DNA from: Hymenopellis radicata
Lineage: Eukaryota > Basidiomycota > Agaricomycetes > Agaricales > Physalacriaceae
Length of the DNA stretch: 16,307 nt
Direction: 5' to 3'
Assembly (NCBI GenBank): GCA_015501595.1
Contig: JADNRX010001005.1
Coordinates: forward strand, 1-16,307
Of this stretch, positions 1 to 8,276 are shown in pieces; position 1 is the stretch's first letter; each line of letters opens with the position of its first letter. The notes below the pieces were generated by a model. That model was not told the DNA's origin. It ran no database searches and saw only the letters and a program-made list of their open reading frames with translations. The translations under genes and the position numbers were made by a program.

Positions 1-1
1 G

Positions 2-703
2 TATGTTGTTCCTCGCATTCCCCCTACTGCACCTAATGGCCTTTATCTAGATACATCTTGCATTCTCCTTCCACCACGCTCAAAAGTGCGGCCAGATTCG
101 TCGTTGATTCAAAAATCGTTATCAGCGGCGCTGGTTACAAGATTCAACGTCAGTATCCAGGTAATCCATGCTCACATCGGTGAGGTCTTCATTGAGGAGT
201 ATGGTTGTCTGCGTCGGACGGATACATCTGAGGGTGACACGATGTACGCAAATTCAATGTACAAGCGCGCTGAAGATCACCGTGATCCCACATTCGTACG
301 CGTAAGTTCCGCATTCAATTTCTATAACTGTCAGCTAATACATCTACAGTATACCATGCAGGTTGACCTGAATGCCCGTCGGCGTGGTGCCGCCATTCGC
401 CTCGTCGATCGAGAGTTCTACGGACAGTTACAACACATAATGCACTTACACCTGCCAAGTCATGTGCGAACAGCATTCAAAACCGAGCTGAAGGATCTTA
501 TCATGGTGGCCGTGCGTAATGCACCTGTGAAGCAGGCAAGCGGCATGGAGCCACTGGACATTCATGTCGCACAGCGCATGGAAGGGGCTCTTGATGTTGT
601 TGATGCCATTTCTGTTCAGTGTCTCATTGGGCGGGTAGTAGATGGTCGAGAATGCGCATTTATTGATCGTAGTGGTTCACTAGTACGTTGTATGCCCTCA
701 TAG
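2..703 (+). CDS. C-terminal part of a transposon-associated protein (5' end outside window)
   Basis: The reading frame is open from the first bases of the window to the TAG at 701-703, so the gene begins to the left. A 48-bp intron at 302-349 is predicted: it starts GTAAGT, has a GCTAATAC branch site and ends ACAG. Its length is a multiple of three, so the frame is open with or without splicing. The C-terminal third contains FYGQLQHI (spliced frame, about 410-440) and, close to the end, an IGRV...FIDRSGSL pattern. From memory, such segments recur near the C-terminus of large agaricomycete CACTA/KDZ-type transposon proteins; this family call is tentative. No catalytic motif is visible in the part seen. 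It lies 20 bp upstream of the next gene on the same strand. It could instead be a host gene of unknown function. Confidence 0.5.
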   Translation, partial: YVVPRIPPTAPNGLYLDTSCILLPPRSKVRPDSSLIQKSLSAALVTRFNVSIQVIHAHIGEVFIEEYGCLRRTDTSEGDTMYANSMYKRAEDHRDPTFVRVSSAFNFYNCQLIHLQYTMQVDLNARRRGAAIRLVDREFYGQLQHIMHLHLPSHVRTAFKTELKDLIMVAVRNAPVKQASGMEPLDIHVAQRMEGALDVVDAISVQCLIGRVVDGRECAFIDRSGSLVRCMPS

Positions 704-1154
704 CGATTCCTAAATAGAATATATGTACCGCGCCACTACACTGCTAGGGTTAGGGTTTTCTCGATTGGGAACAGCACGAGTTCGGAAGTTGACGTTAACG
801 TTCTGCCACTATCACCTCAACAAGTCGGAGGGACTACACCGCACAACACTGCCGATGAGCAGAAAACCGGTGACGCAACATTCGAGTCGGTTGCCTGATG
901 CACTGGATGAGCAGCGGCAGGTGTGTCCGATTCAGCTATCATTCATATACTCTGACAAAAACTTTTAGACTTCGCCAATTTCTACTCCCATATCGCGGAA
1001 ACGGGCAGCTTCGCTTCAAGAGTCTCCGACGCCGCAGAGGAACTCCCATACCACTATTGCGCAACCTTGTACACCGGCAGCGCCGCCACGCCGCAAGCGA
1101 ATGAGGTTTAACCCGGATACCCCGGAACTCTGTCGCCAGGCGCGTCAAGAACTG

Positions 1155-1162
1155 TCGGACAC
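1155..1162. repeat. Left 8-bp target site duplication of hAT-like copy 1
   Basis: TCGGACAC lies immediately left of the element end TAGAGACC and is repeated exactly at 2126-2133 immediately right of the other end. Eight-base duplications are the hallmark of the hAT superfamily. Confidence 0.9.
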
Positions 1163-1520
1163 TAGAGACCTCAACGAGTCACCGAGTCACCGAGTCATCT
1201 GGTGACTCGACTCGCCTCGGGCACCTCGGAGTTCGGACTCGCGTGACTCGCGAGTCACGTAGTCACGGGTCCGGTCGCGAGTCTGAGTATGGCTCTGCCG
1301 ACTGCGAGTCATCATATGATGACTCGCAAATATTTAGCTATGTATTTTACCTAAATTTACAAATTTTTACTGAGTTAAACGGACCAATGCGCAGCTCAAA
1401 CGAGCCATGCGCGACTATTTCGCCTCATCCGGCGATCCGGCCCGAGATCCGAAAGGACGCGTAAGCGTCTGATCGGGTCGTTTCTCTTGGCTCCTCCCAC
1501 CACCTCGACCACCCAGGATG

Positions 1521-1556
1521 CGACGATTGTCGCTCCTGCTGCCCCGACGATTGTCG
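1521..1556. repeat. Paired 12-bp palindrome, pair H (inside hAT-like copy 1)
   Basis: CGACGATTGTCG occurs at 1521-1532 and again at 1545-1556, start-to-start spacing 24 bp. Each is an inverted repeat CGAC-N4-GTCG with central GATT. This is the same architecture as the TGGYGATTGCCA pairs elsewhere in the window. Confidence 0.8.
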
Positions 1557-1760
1557 GGCAGCCTCTGGACTGCGGATTTGGGCTCTGGCTCTGTGCCGGA
1601 CGTGCTGCTGCTGTCTTTATGACAGCAGCACAGACACGACGACGTCAACACCATGGCAACGGACCCAACGACGACCAGGAGGACACAACACGACAACGAC
1701 GCGATGGAGAGGAGGATGAGATGAAGCGAAGGGCACGAGCAGAGGAGGACGCGACGACCA

Positions 1761-1823
1761 CAACGACACCCTCCACTACCACAACGACACCCTCCACTAC
1801 TACAACGACACCCTCCACTACCA
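1761..1823. repeat. 21-bp tandem repeat, three copies
   Basis: CAACGACACC begins at 1761, 1782 and 1803, each followed by CTCCACTAC. The unit is 21 bp and nearly perfect. It lies in the variable middle of hAT-like copy 1; copy 2 has CAC-rich simple repeats in the corresponding place. Confidence 0.85.
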
Positions 1824-2125
1824 CAACCATTTCCTTCCCTTTCCACCATCACCCCCACCCCATCGTCATGCCCAGCTGACTGTCCCCGTGCCATTGCCCG
1901 GGGATGCTCGCTGAGCATGAATACTGGGAGGTGATGGACTCGTGAGTACTCACGAGTATCCGAGATGACTCGGACTCGGTGGTAGTGACTCGCGAGTAGA
2001 CTCGCGATGACTCGTGGGTCATCGCGAGTCGAGTCCGACGCGAGTCTAAGTTCGACTGGTTTTGACGTGAGTACTCACGTCGCGAGTCGCGAGTCTGACT
2101 CGCGTCGGACTCGTTGAGGTCTCTA

Positions 2126-2133
2126 TCGGACAC
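2126..2133. repeat. Right 8-bp target site duplication of hAT-like copy 1
   Basis: TCGGACAC, identical to 1155-1162. It directly follows the terminal GGTCTCTA of the element. Confidence 0.9.
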
Positions 2134-2517
2134 AGAGGATGAACATGGTGAAACAACAGAAGAGGAAGATTATCCGAGGGATGTGAAGTACACGCTTACG
2201 AAGGGTGCTCCTCCTCCACAATATAACGGCGGCCACTCCAGTTTGAAGAAGTATCTGCATGAGATGGCCAATACTCTTGATAACCCGGAGCGGTTCAAGC
2301 AAAGTACGTGACCCACTTTTGGCTTGTTGTCCTCCCTGACTTGTTTTCAGAATACGATGCCATGGGCAAGGACATCCTGGATCACACCGTTCGCCAATGC
2401 GAAAGTCACCGACATGCGGCGTTGCACGCGGCGTGGAGCACTGGCCAATCCAGATACCAGCTACTCAGAGCGAGAGCAGGAAGTCTGTCAGATAATGCTC
2501 CAGACAGTGATTCGTAG

Positions 2518-3060
2518 TGCATCTGTGTCGTTAACGTTATTCCATGTCCTGGTCAATACATCCATATGTTTCCCCGTGTCCTCTACACTGCCTCAGAGCT
2601 GCTGTTGCCCTTGCTATTCATCGGGAAGCCACTTGACTCCCAGCTTGTAGAAAGGTTTGAAATGAGTCGAATTTTAGCTTAAAATCAACCAAGAAATTTG
2701 GGGAATATCTTTGATTGAAAATGATACACGGGAAGGCTAAATATCAACCAGTTTGGATCAACCAGGAGACACTGGATGAAGTCAATCAACCAGTGAAAGA
2801 TCCAAGAAAAGGATGATGCCACATATTCATCCAGACCGCGGATGACGGAAGGATGATCGGCATCCTTTTCGACGCTCACAGTGTTATAGTTGTTTCAGCA
2901 ACCAAACGACATGAAGTCGATTTGGTTACCAGACGCGATGTGTAATCGCATCTGGTTCAGCCAGGCGGCGGTGCTGGGCGGTGGTGCTGGCGGGCGGGCA
3001 GAGGTGGAGAGAGACGAGGGAGGGAGGCAAGGTGGTGGTCAAAGAGAGATGAGTGGGAAA
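2518..3060. other. Gene-free spacer with a cluster of ATCAACCA motifs
   Basis: I see no convincing gene. ATCAACCA occurs at 2684-2691, 2743-2750, 2757-2764 and 2785-2793 (as AATCAACCA), all in one orientation, with related AACCA/TGGTT words as far as about 2955. Dense short repeats in AT-rich DNA resemble the subterminal region of a transposon, but I could not find matching inverted ends or a target duplication. 2980-3060 is GC-rich and low in complexity. Confidence 0.5.
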
Positions 3061-3312
3061 TCTTGATCACTCGGGATCAATAAGTGATCCCGGGCGATCG
3101 AGATTCATACTTTCAGATACCCAACGACGACCTCGAATTTACTGAAAGTACGAGTTGAGTACGGATCGGTCTAAACGATCCGTACTCAGCTCAGCCTGAC
3201 CATGATCCGTGCTGGGATCCGGATCACACGGATCGGATCGCGTTTTTCTGATCCGATCCGCGGATCGAGTCAAGGATTGGGTCGCGGATATCCACCGATT
3301 TACCCGATCCGT
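3061..3312. repeat. GATC-rich palindromic region
   Basis: GATC occurs many times in both orientations, often inside GGATC or GATCCG. Two hairpins stand out. CGGGATCA (3072-3079) pairs with TGATCCCG (3085-3092) over a 5-nt loop. A 13-bp stem runs from 3156-3168 to 3176-3188 over a 7-nt loop. TACTTTCAG at 3108-3116 is also inverted at 3142-3150. The texture resembles the motif-packed ends of the hAT-like elements, with GATCCG in place of GACTCG. No flanking duplication was found, so it is left as a repeat and not called a mobile element. Confidence 0.55.
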
Positions 3313-3328
3313 GGCAGACTCTAATGAG

Positions 3329-3514
3329 GGATGTCCTCGCCCAAAGAAGAAGGCCCGTGCTAGTCCAGCCAAGCCAAGGGGAAGGGGACGAGGCAGAGGA
3401 CGGGGAAGGGGAAGAGGAAGAGGTGCGGCGAGTGGTAGCAGCTCAATGGCGCACGGTGCAGGAGAGCACGCGGCACACGTGGCAACGCCAGAGGAAAGCA
3501 TTAGGATGGGTTAG
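3329..3514 (+). other. Gly-Arg-rich low-complexity open frame
   Basis: In the frame ending with the TAG at 3512-3514 the sequence reads a PKKKARASPAKP basic stretch followed by an uninterrupted run of about eight Gly-Arg dipeptides (AT-hook or RGG-like) and a short polar tail. The nucleotide run is purine-rich (GGGGAAGGGGACG), so another frame also stays open as a Glu-rich peptide. It could be an exon fragment of a nuclear protein or just a simple-sequence patch. No splice-supported gene model could be built. Confidence 0.25.
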
Positions 3515-3767
3515 GATAGTCTTAGCTTGATGGGATGGGATAGGATATTCTAGCTTTGTAGGATAAGATAGGATGGGATGTGTTGAACAGGTGTAATATT
3601 ATCATTGCTTTACATTTCAGATAGTGGGATAGGATTGTATAAGATAAGATAGGATACGATAGGATGGGTATACAAGTGGGTACGGTCTAGCACTGGTGGA
3701 TTTACCTTAATCATATGGAATCCTATCCTGTCAAAAAATCCGGGATAGGATATCCTATCATATTCGG
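3500..3767. repeat. GGATA-rich repeat region with inverted far end
   Basis: GGATA, GGATGG and AAGATAGGAT words recur on the plus strand from about 3503 to 3670. The reverse complement (ATCCTATCC, TATCCTATC) appears at about 3719-3760. It includes a perfect 16-bp palindrome, GATAGGATATCCTATC, at 3744-3759. Facing clusters of a short word are the pattern seen in the subterminal regions of the hAT-like copies. The exact ends were not identified. Confidence 0.5.
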
Positions 3768-3805
3768 TTGCTGATAAATGAGAACTTTTGCTAATTAATA
3801 TGTTA

Positions 3806-4069
3806 CTGTAGAGTTTCATTCAATTCGTCAGTCACGGGTCACAAGGGACCCGAAATCGACGAATTGTCACACTAGTCACAGATCCCACGGAAATCTGACG
3901 AATCTGGCCAACAAATTTCACCAAAAACGGCTCTAAAGTCGGCCAAATTGGGGGTATTATGACGAAAATTTTTCGCATGTCACGGCACCTGCGGCGCCGC
4001 GACGAATTCAAATTTTCGTCAGGCCGGTCACACGTCACACGGCCTGACGAATTGAATGAAACTGTACAG
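3806..4069. mobile_element. TA-flanked MITE (264 bp), Tc1/mariner- or pogo-type
   Basis: The first 26 bases (3806-3831) match the reverse complement of the last 26 (4044-4069) at 25 of 26 positions; the ends begin CTGTAGAGTTTCATT. The element is bracketed by TA at 3804-3805 and 4070-4071, the standard duplication of the IS630/Tc1/mariner group. There is no coding capacity. A 7-bp stem CAGGCCG...CGGCCTG lies just inside the right end. The outermost bases TACTGTA-N3-TTTCA also match the ends of the pogo-like element at 5922-11632, so that family could have mobilised it. It lies just downstream of a predicted minus-strand 5' splice site near 4104, possibly in an intron of that gene. Confidence 0.8.
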
Positions 4070-4103
4070 TAGAAGAATTCAATTAACACCGATAACTGAA
4101 AAC

Positions 4104-5222
4104 TCACTCTGTGGGCCACGACCGGGAGGGCGTACAGTAGAACGAGAGGAAGACGAGGCAGCCGGTAATCCAATTTGAGGACGAGCTGCACCACTCAGCG
4201 CATAAGTCAACGGACTGACAAAAGAACCCTGATTGTGCTCTATGTACGAAGTGAGGGCTTTGATCTTCCCCATTCCACGTCTCGGGCCCTCCCACAAAGG
4301 CGGAACAATGGGTGTTGGGAGCGAAACCTCCAAAATATCCTTTGCATACATAATGGGTGCAAGACTATCAACTCGGCATTGCTCAAACATCTGGATATCT
4401 CGAAGCAGCCATACAGGAATGCTACACTGCAGCAAACACTTTCCCACCACACATCAAAGGTAAAGCACCCAACAAAGTCCTCCCTGAAGGGCGCGACAGT
4501 GTTATAAGAGAGCGTGCCCGACCCCACCGGAAACACAAGCTCCATGAATGTGTGACAGGCGACACATTGACGTCTTAGACGCTGGAACGAACGAAACATC
4601 CCCCAGAAATGTGGAAGCGGGAGGGGGTGAGTTGGAGCATTTGGGTAAGCATGGACATAATGGAGGTGTAGCGGTGGAAGGCCTGCATCGTCTCCGGAGG
4701 ATAACTAATGCAGGAGAACATCGCCTCAAGGCAAGAGAGGCAGGCCTCCAGATCTCGACTGAGTCCCGGTGTGGCGTGCCCACAACCACGGCAAAAGGAG
4801 GCATCCTCCACGAAGTGCTGACTCTGCGATGGAGAATCCCATAGGAAAGTGAGCTTATCATCGACGGATCCATCGCGAGGAAAAATACGAAGAAGACATG
4901 GAAGATATGGGGCGCTGGGCTCATCTTCTTGAGGCCAGAGCAAGGGATCTTCTGCACCATAGAGAAAATCGCGGCGGATCTGCAGGATCTCGTTGGGGGT
5001 GCGCGAAGGGTTCGGGATCCATGAAGCATTTGGCATTGTGATAATAAATGGAGATTCAGTCAGGATGGCACCCAGTTTACCATCGAGAATAGTACGTGCT
5101 GAAGCCATGCTGTCAGACGGACAAAAAAAGGGGTAGAGAGAAGACGTACGCGCTGTAGGATTCTTGCGCTGAGTGATGACAAGCGGGTCATTGAGAAGCG
5201 TCTGGTGGAATGCGGTGGGCAT
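4104..5222 (-). pseudogene. Unknown protein gene, two apparent frameshifts
   Basis: The start is ATG at 5222 (MPTAFHQTLLND). The frame runs to about 4590, jumps to a second frame (FQRLRRQCVACHTF... to about 4470), then to a third (GKCLLQCSIPVWLL... to about 4105), ending near a GTGAGT splice donor. Each jump has the sense of one missing base, near 4585-4590 and in the GTGGTGGGAAAG area around 4450-4465. The only introns that could bridge them would be 16-26 bp, too short for fungi, so I call frameshifts. Content includes CRGCG and CLSC in the N-terminal half and CVACHTF after the first shift, possibly metal-binding cysteines. I do not recognise the family and cannot assign a function. Downstream exons, if any, would lie beyond the MITE. 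If the shifts are assembly errors this is an intact gene of at least 370 residues. Confidence 0.45.
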
Positions 5223-5400
5223 CTGTGGCGTGAATCTAAGCGATTTATTAGTTAAAGTGGCGGAAAAAAAATGTACCGCCTAAGAGAGTATGATATCTGG
5301 ACTGCTGGGGTCCAGTTAGCATCCCGTAGCTCTGCACGCCGACAGAGAGGAGGTGCGGCTGTGTGCGCCACATAAGCCGAAATCGTCAATGCAGCACGGC

Positions 5401-5437
5401 TGGCAATCACCAAGACAGCAGCGGATGGCAATCACCA
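5401..5437. repeat. Paired 12-bp palindrome, pair A
   Basis: TGGCAATCACCA occurs at 5401-5412 and 5426-5437, spacing 25 bp. Read on the minus strand it is TGGTGATTGCCA. The spacer on the minus strand (TCCGCTGCTGTCT) resembles those of pairs B, C and D. Confidence 0.8.
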
Positions 5438-5786
5438 AGCCACCTCCAATCGTCCCTCCGTCGTGACCGCCCTGCTGCTCGTCAATGAAAAAAAATGCTG
5501 ATGGCAATCACCAAGCAGCGGCGGATGGCAATCGCCAAGCTGCCAGAGAAAGGAAAGAGGGGAAAGAAAGAGAGAGTAAACAAAAGACTTACCGATGTTA
5601 ACAATCTTGAGGATGATGGTGGGATTTGGGCGCCGTGTGGGGCAGATGGCACTTGGGCATTCTGCTTAAGGAGGGGTACGCGTGGCCTTGGAATCTAGAC
5701 GATTCCAGCACAGCCACAGAAGATGAGTAAAGAAGATTACTCACCTTCAAGCCCAAATCGACGAAGTCACTTTGGGGGTTTTGCAC
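5432..5786 (-). CDS. Putative three-exon small gene, function unknown
   Basis: Predicted exons on the minus strand are 5745-5786 (the 5' limit is uncertain), 5593-5694 and 5432-5539 (TGA). Introns are 5695-5744 (GTGAGT to CTAG) and 5540-5592 (GTAAGT, pyrimidine-rich, GCAG). Both are phase 0 and all three exons stay open in the joined frame. The last exon begins with LGDCHPPLLGDCHQ, which is paired palindrome B read as protein. No ATG was found at a convincing position. One possible upstream frame begins ATG 5895 (MAITIRRRMAIA) but is out of phase with the next exon. There is no recognisable domain. Canonical splice sites in matching phase are the main support; the alternative is non-coding DNA containing the paired repeats. 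Confidence 0.33.
5502..5537. repeat. Paired 12-bp palindrome, pair B
   Basis: TGGCAATCACCA at 5502-5513 and TGGCAATCGCCA at 5526-5537, spacing 24 bp. About 38 bp here (5501-5538) are an inverted copy of pair C, with four mismatches. Confidence 0.8.
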
Positions 5787-5858
5787 TATCGCGCCTCATC
5801 CTCTTACTACTACCTCCATCACCGGACTCTCTCTTTCTGGATCCGGCGCTGAGCGGGT

Positions 5859-5894
5859 TGGCGATTGCCATCCGCCGTCGTATGGTGATTGCCA
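5859..5894. repeat. Paired 12-bp palindrome, pair C
   Basis: TGGCGATTGCCA at 5859-5870 and TGGTGATTGCCA at 5883-5894, spacing 24 bp. It lies 26 bp left of the pogo-like element's left end. Confidence 0.8.
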
Positions 5895-6191
5895 TCGGCT
5901 CTTCCTTATCCATCTGGCATACTGTACGCTTTCAACTGGATGTTCACCGGGAGTCATGCGTTATGCTCTGAACTTATATGATCATTGTTCGGAGAGTGCC
6001 GTGATGCATTATGCGATGTCAATTTGTTCGTTACCGTTTTACTTACTGACGCGGGCAAGAACGGCCTTCGAATCAGAATATTATTGCCATAGTAACATAG
6101 ACAGACTGCCACGGAAAGCTATCCAACACAAGGTAAAATAGTCTCCCTCTCACGCCGCCTACAGCATACATCCATACCTAAAAAAACCAAT

Positions 6192-6761
6192 ATGGCAGCA
6201 TTCGACGAAGCTACATGGCTTGGAACTGGCCAGACATATAAAAATGTCTCACCCGCCATTAAGTTGGCCGCCAACAACGCCCTCGCACTTCCCAGCACCA
6301 TTCGTACCGAAATTTTACCAGCCATTACGATTCGGGAACTTTGCACTCTTCCTATTCCCACCTTCCAAACGAAAACTTCCCTTACTGATGAGCTGCTCCA
6401 GGGATTCTTCTCCACATGCGAGCCTACCACTCTCTCCGCCGAGTCCATCACCAAACTCCGGTACCTGACCATGCCCGAGCGCAGCGCGGTCTTCCAGATC
6501 TATGACCTTGCACATCAGGCTTGGCTTGACGGGAAGAAGTCAATCTGTTATGCTCACCTGGACACCGCGGGCAATCCTACTGCCACACGTTTCCCTCTCT
6601 TCATTGCCACCCTCTGGAAAGAATCTGCCGATCTCTTCACGTATCGCGCTCGCTGGACCAAGTTGTCCGAGTACGTGACCAAGCAGATAAACCAGAACAA
6701 GCATGCCGAGCAAGCGCGAACTGCAAAGGAGGCATGGGAATGCATGAATCGACTTCCTTAG
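6192..6761 (+). CDS. N-terminal domain of the Ulp1-DDE gene (189-residue open frame)
   Basis: ATG 6192 starts a 189-codon frame (MAAFDEATWLGTGQTY...) that ends at TAG 6759-6761. The next ATG, 6771, is only 10 bp on and in the same register, so the TAG is probably a nonsense mutation inside a longer protein. The sequence is soluble-looking and rich in predicted helix, with no signal peptide or membrane segment. The C-terminal 40 residues are strongly charged (Lys, Glu, Arg). I do not recognise a domain. A short AT-rich leader with ACCAAT precedes the ATG, fitting a fungal start context. Confidence 0.6.
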   Translation: MAAFDEATWLGTGQTYKNVSPAIKLAANNALALPSTIRTEILPAITIRELCTLPIPTFQTKTSLTDELLQGFFSTCEPTTLSAESITKLRYLTMPERSAVFQIYDLAHQAWLDGKKSICYAHLDTAGNPTATRFPLFIATLWKESADLFTYRARWTKLSEYVTKQINQNKHAEQARTAKEAWECMNRLP

Positions 6762-6770
6762 AGTGTACCA

Positions 6771-7679
6771 ATGGGAATTCTGAGGGACGACACACCGATT
6801 CATCACCTGTATCGTCTCGTGGGTCCAAATTGGCTGTTGAGCACCATCATAAATGTCAGCCTAGAGCTGCTAGCTGAGCGCGTTCGAGATCGCATGGGTT
6901 TACAAAACGACGTGGGTGTCGAGCTGTGTGAGTTCACCAATATATTAGTTGCACAGCATCGAGTATGCGACGGGCAGCCTTACACGCATAGCTGGCTACG
7001 GGGCGTTGGAGATTCCGTTTGCCAGGAGTCTCAGACACTGGTTACCTGCGTCAACCTTGGGAAGGTGAACGGTAATCCGCACTGGGTTCCACTTGTTGTT
7101 AGCGGAGAAACGAAGAAGGCGTACTATGAGGACTCACTCGAAGATGATCTCCCACTTGCACTGCGGGCATGTGTTGATTGGTGGCTTGGCCAGCATACGA
7201 CCTCCTCCTATTCCTGGATCAGTCTTCCTATCACGCTCCAGTCCGATTCACATAACTGTGGGATTCTGGCAATCGATGCGTTGACCTGTTATATTGATCC
7301 TTCACGTCCGTTGGTTGATGACAGTCCGCGCACCTTGGATAATCGTCGTCTGGAGTTGTTCGTTGAAATTGCTAACCGAATCGAAGGAAGGGTACGTACT
7401 CAGTACAAATGTCTTTATGCCATCAGCTAATTTCTTCCGCAGATAGCTCTTGACGGCTATGATTCTGATAATGATGAGGCCGCGGCTTTCGACAACGATG
7501 ATGGTCTTTATAATGACACGTTTGCCCCCACGAGCACTGTTCCGACCTGCGACTTTACATTTAGTGCTGCATTTCCTAATCGAGAGAACTCTATCGACGT
7601 ACCTTCCCATGACTCCTTTGTATCGGCTAAGCGAACTCATTATAGCCCCAATGCACCTACCCCCAACCCAAGTCCATAG
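6771..7679 (+). CDS. Ulp1-type (C48) SUMO-protease-like domain
   Basis: The segment 6771-7391, joined to 7443-7679 across a 51-bp intron, carries the C48 pattern. It has a PNWLLSTIIN start-of-domain motif, His in NPHWVPL (residue 104 counted from Met 6771), Asp in YYEDSL (121), Gln in ITLQSD (157) and Cys in HNCGI (163). This is the His-Asp-Gln-Cys order of Ulp1/SENP enzymes, which cleave SUMO or related modifiers. All four residues are present, so the domain itself looks catalytically intact. A TAG at 7677 precedes a KKRIH basic patch in the same register. Linked Ulp1 and transposase domains are known from several eukaryotic DNA transposons. The substrate here is unknown. Confidence 0.75.
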
Positions 7680-8225
7680 AAGAAACGAATTCATCAGGAA
7701 CCCGACGAATCAGTCCCTCTCCCATCCTTCACATTCGACAGTTCTCCTGCACCGCCATCTATGGACGCAGAAGAGGACGATCTCACAGACATGCCGGCAT
7801 TAAAGGACGTAGATGCATCCGACGATGAAGACGAAGATGATGATAGTGATGATAATGGAGACGGCGAAGACGATAATGAGAATGATGGAGACGGTGATGA
7901 GCAGGATGGTGTTGCAAACGTGCAGAGTAATCCGCCAAAGCCTGTAGCCCCGTCAATCAAACCATTCGGAACCTTCAAATACCAGCTTACCGACCTGTGG
8001 AAGAAGGAGTCGGTGAAGGAATAAAAGGAACGGTGCCTGGATGAGGCGGCAAAACGGGAGTTGCGTCACGAGGAGATTCTTGAGGAGGAGGAGAGGGCTG
8101 CATTGAACAAGTTGGCGCACTAACAGGCTCTTGCGCGCAAATGGCAGCAGGGTCTGCGAGACCGCAAACGGAAGGCTAAGGAGGCGGAAGGGTGGGTTTC
8201 AAAGAGAGGCAACTTTAAACGACGT
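7680..8225 (+). other. Acidic linker and charged coiled-coil-like region of the Ulp1-DDE gene
   Basis: After the TAG at 7677 the same register gives a KKRIH basic patch and a Ser/Pro stretch. A run of mostly Asp/Glu residues covers about 7761-7905 (for example ASDDEDEDDDSDD). A Lys/Arg/Glu-rich segment at about 7995-8200 has heptad-like leucines and alanines. Two TAA stops interrupt it at 8022 and 8121. The exon ends at GTAAGT (8226). Such linkers occur between enzymatic domains of large fungal transposases; no specific fold is claimed. Confidence 0.55.
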
Positions 8226-8276
8226 GTAAGTTCCTAATACCTCAGACCAGCGAATTACTCACCTTCTCCATTGCAG

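Larger units (their letters stand above)
1163..2125. mobile_element. Non-autonomous hAT-like DNA transposon, copy 1 (963 bp)
   Basis: The ends are a perfect 18-bp inverted repeat, TAGAGACCTCAACGAGTC at 1163-1180 and its reverse complement at 2108-2125. The outer ~190 and ~200 bp are packed with GAGTC/GACTCG words in both orientations, as expected for subterminal transposase-binding repeats. The element is bracketed by the 8-bp duplication TCGGACAC. The interior has no transposase; the open frames there are low-complexity. It holds a GACGC-GTAA-GCGTC hairpin near 1457-1470, a pair of CGACGATTGTCG palindromes 24 bp apart (1521-1556) and a 21-bp tandem repeat (1761-1823). Ends and large interior blocks match copy 2 at 10462-11616, which differs in its variable middle. 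Superfamily assignment rests on the duplication length and the end sequence (YARNG type). Confidence 0.88.
723..2517 (+). pseudogene. Three-exon gene of unknown function split by a hAT-like element
   Basis: Predicted coding parts are 723-920, 969-1162, 2134-2303 and 2351-2517 (TAG). Introns are 921-968 (GTGTGT start, CTGAC branch, TTTTAG end, phase 0) and 2304-2350 (GTACGT start, CCTGAC branch, TTTCAG end, phase 1). The stretch 1163-2133 is the inserted element plus one copy of its 8-bp target duplication. The reading frame on its two sides is the same codon register (SDT, then EDEHGE), so the gene was continuous before insertion. Translation can start at ATG 723 or ATG 855; I favour 855 because the 5' part is weakly protein-like and carries a telomere-like repeat. 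The product would be about 190-230 residues, with a basic PPRKRMRF nuclear-localisation-like patch followed by an acidic EDEHGETTEEED stretch. I do not recognise the family. Position behind a transposon protein suggests it may be a transposon cargo or accessory gene. Confidence 0.55.

Noticed and set aside
1415..1918. Long minus-strand open frame inside hAT-like copy 1
   Set aside because: It is a shadow of the repeat tract, with Gly/Cys/Ser and Val runs and no domain; the element is non-autonomous.
4439..4464. A 26-bp intron bridging the second frame change of the 4104-5222 gene
   Set aside because: It would keep the frame and ends in CAG, but 26 bp is below the length of the other introns here (44-63 bp) and the donor is poor.
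4175..4578. Plus-strand open frames opposite the 4104-5222 gene
   Set aside because: They look like antisense shadows; the minus strand has the more protein-like composition and a splice donor.
5501..5895. A ~395-bp transposon bounded by inverted pairs B and C
   Set aside because: The 38-bp inverted similarity is explained by the recurring paired motif; no target duplication flanks it, and pair A beside it has the same orientation as B.
6759..8123. Reassigned genetic code (TAA/TAG read as Gln) to explain the four in-frame stops
   Set aside because: Other exons and genes in the window end in TAA, TAG or TGA at sensible places, and CAA/CAG are used normally; mutation of a dead transposon is simpler.
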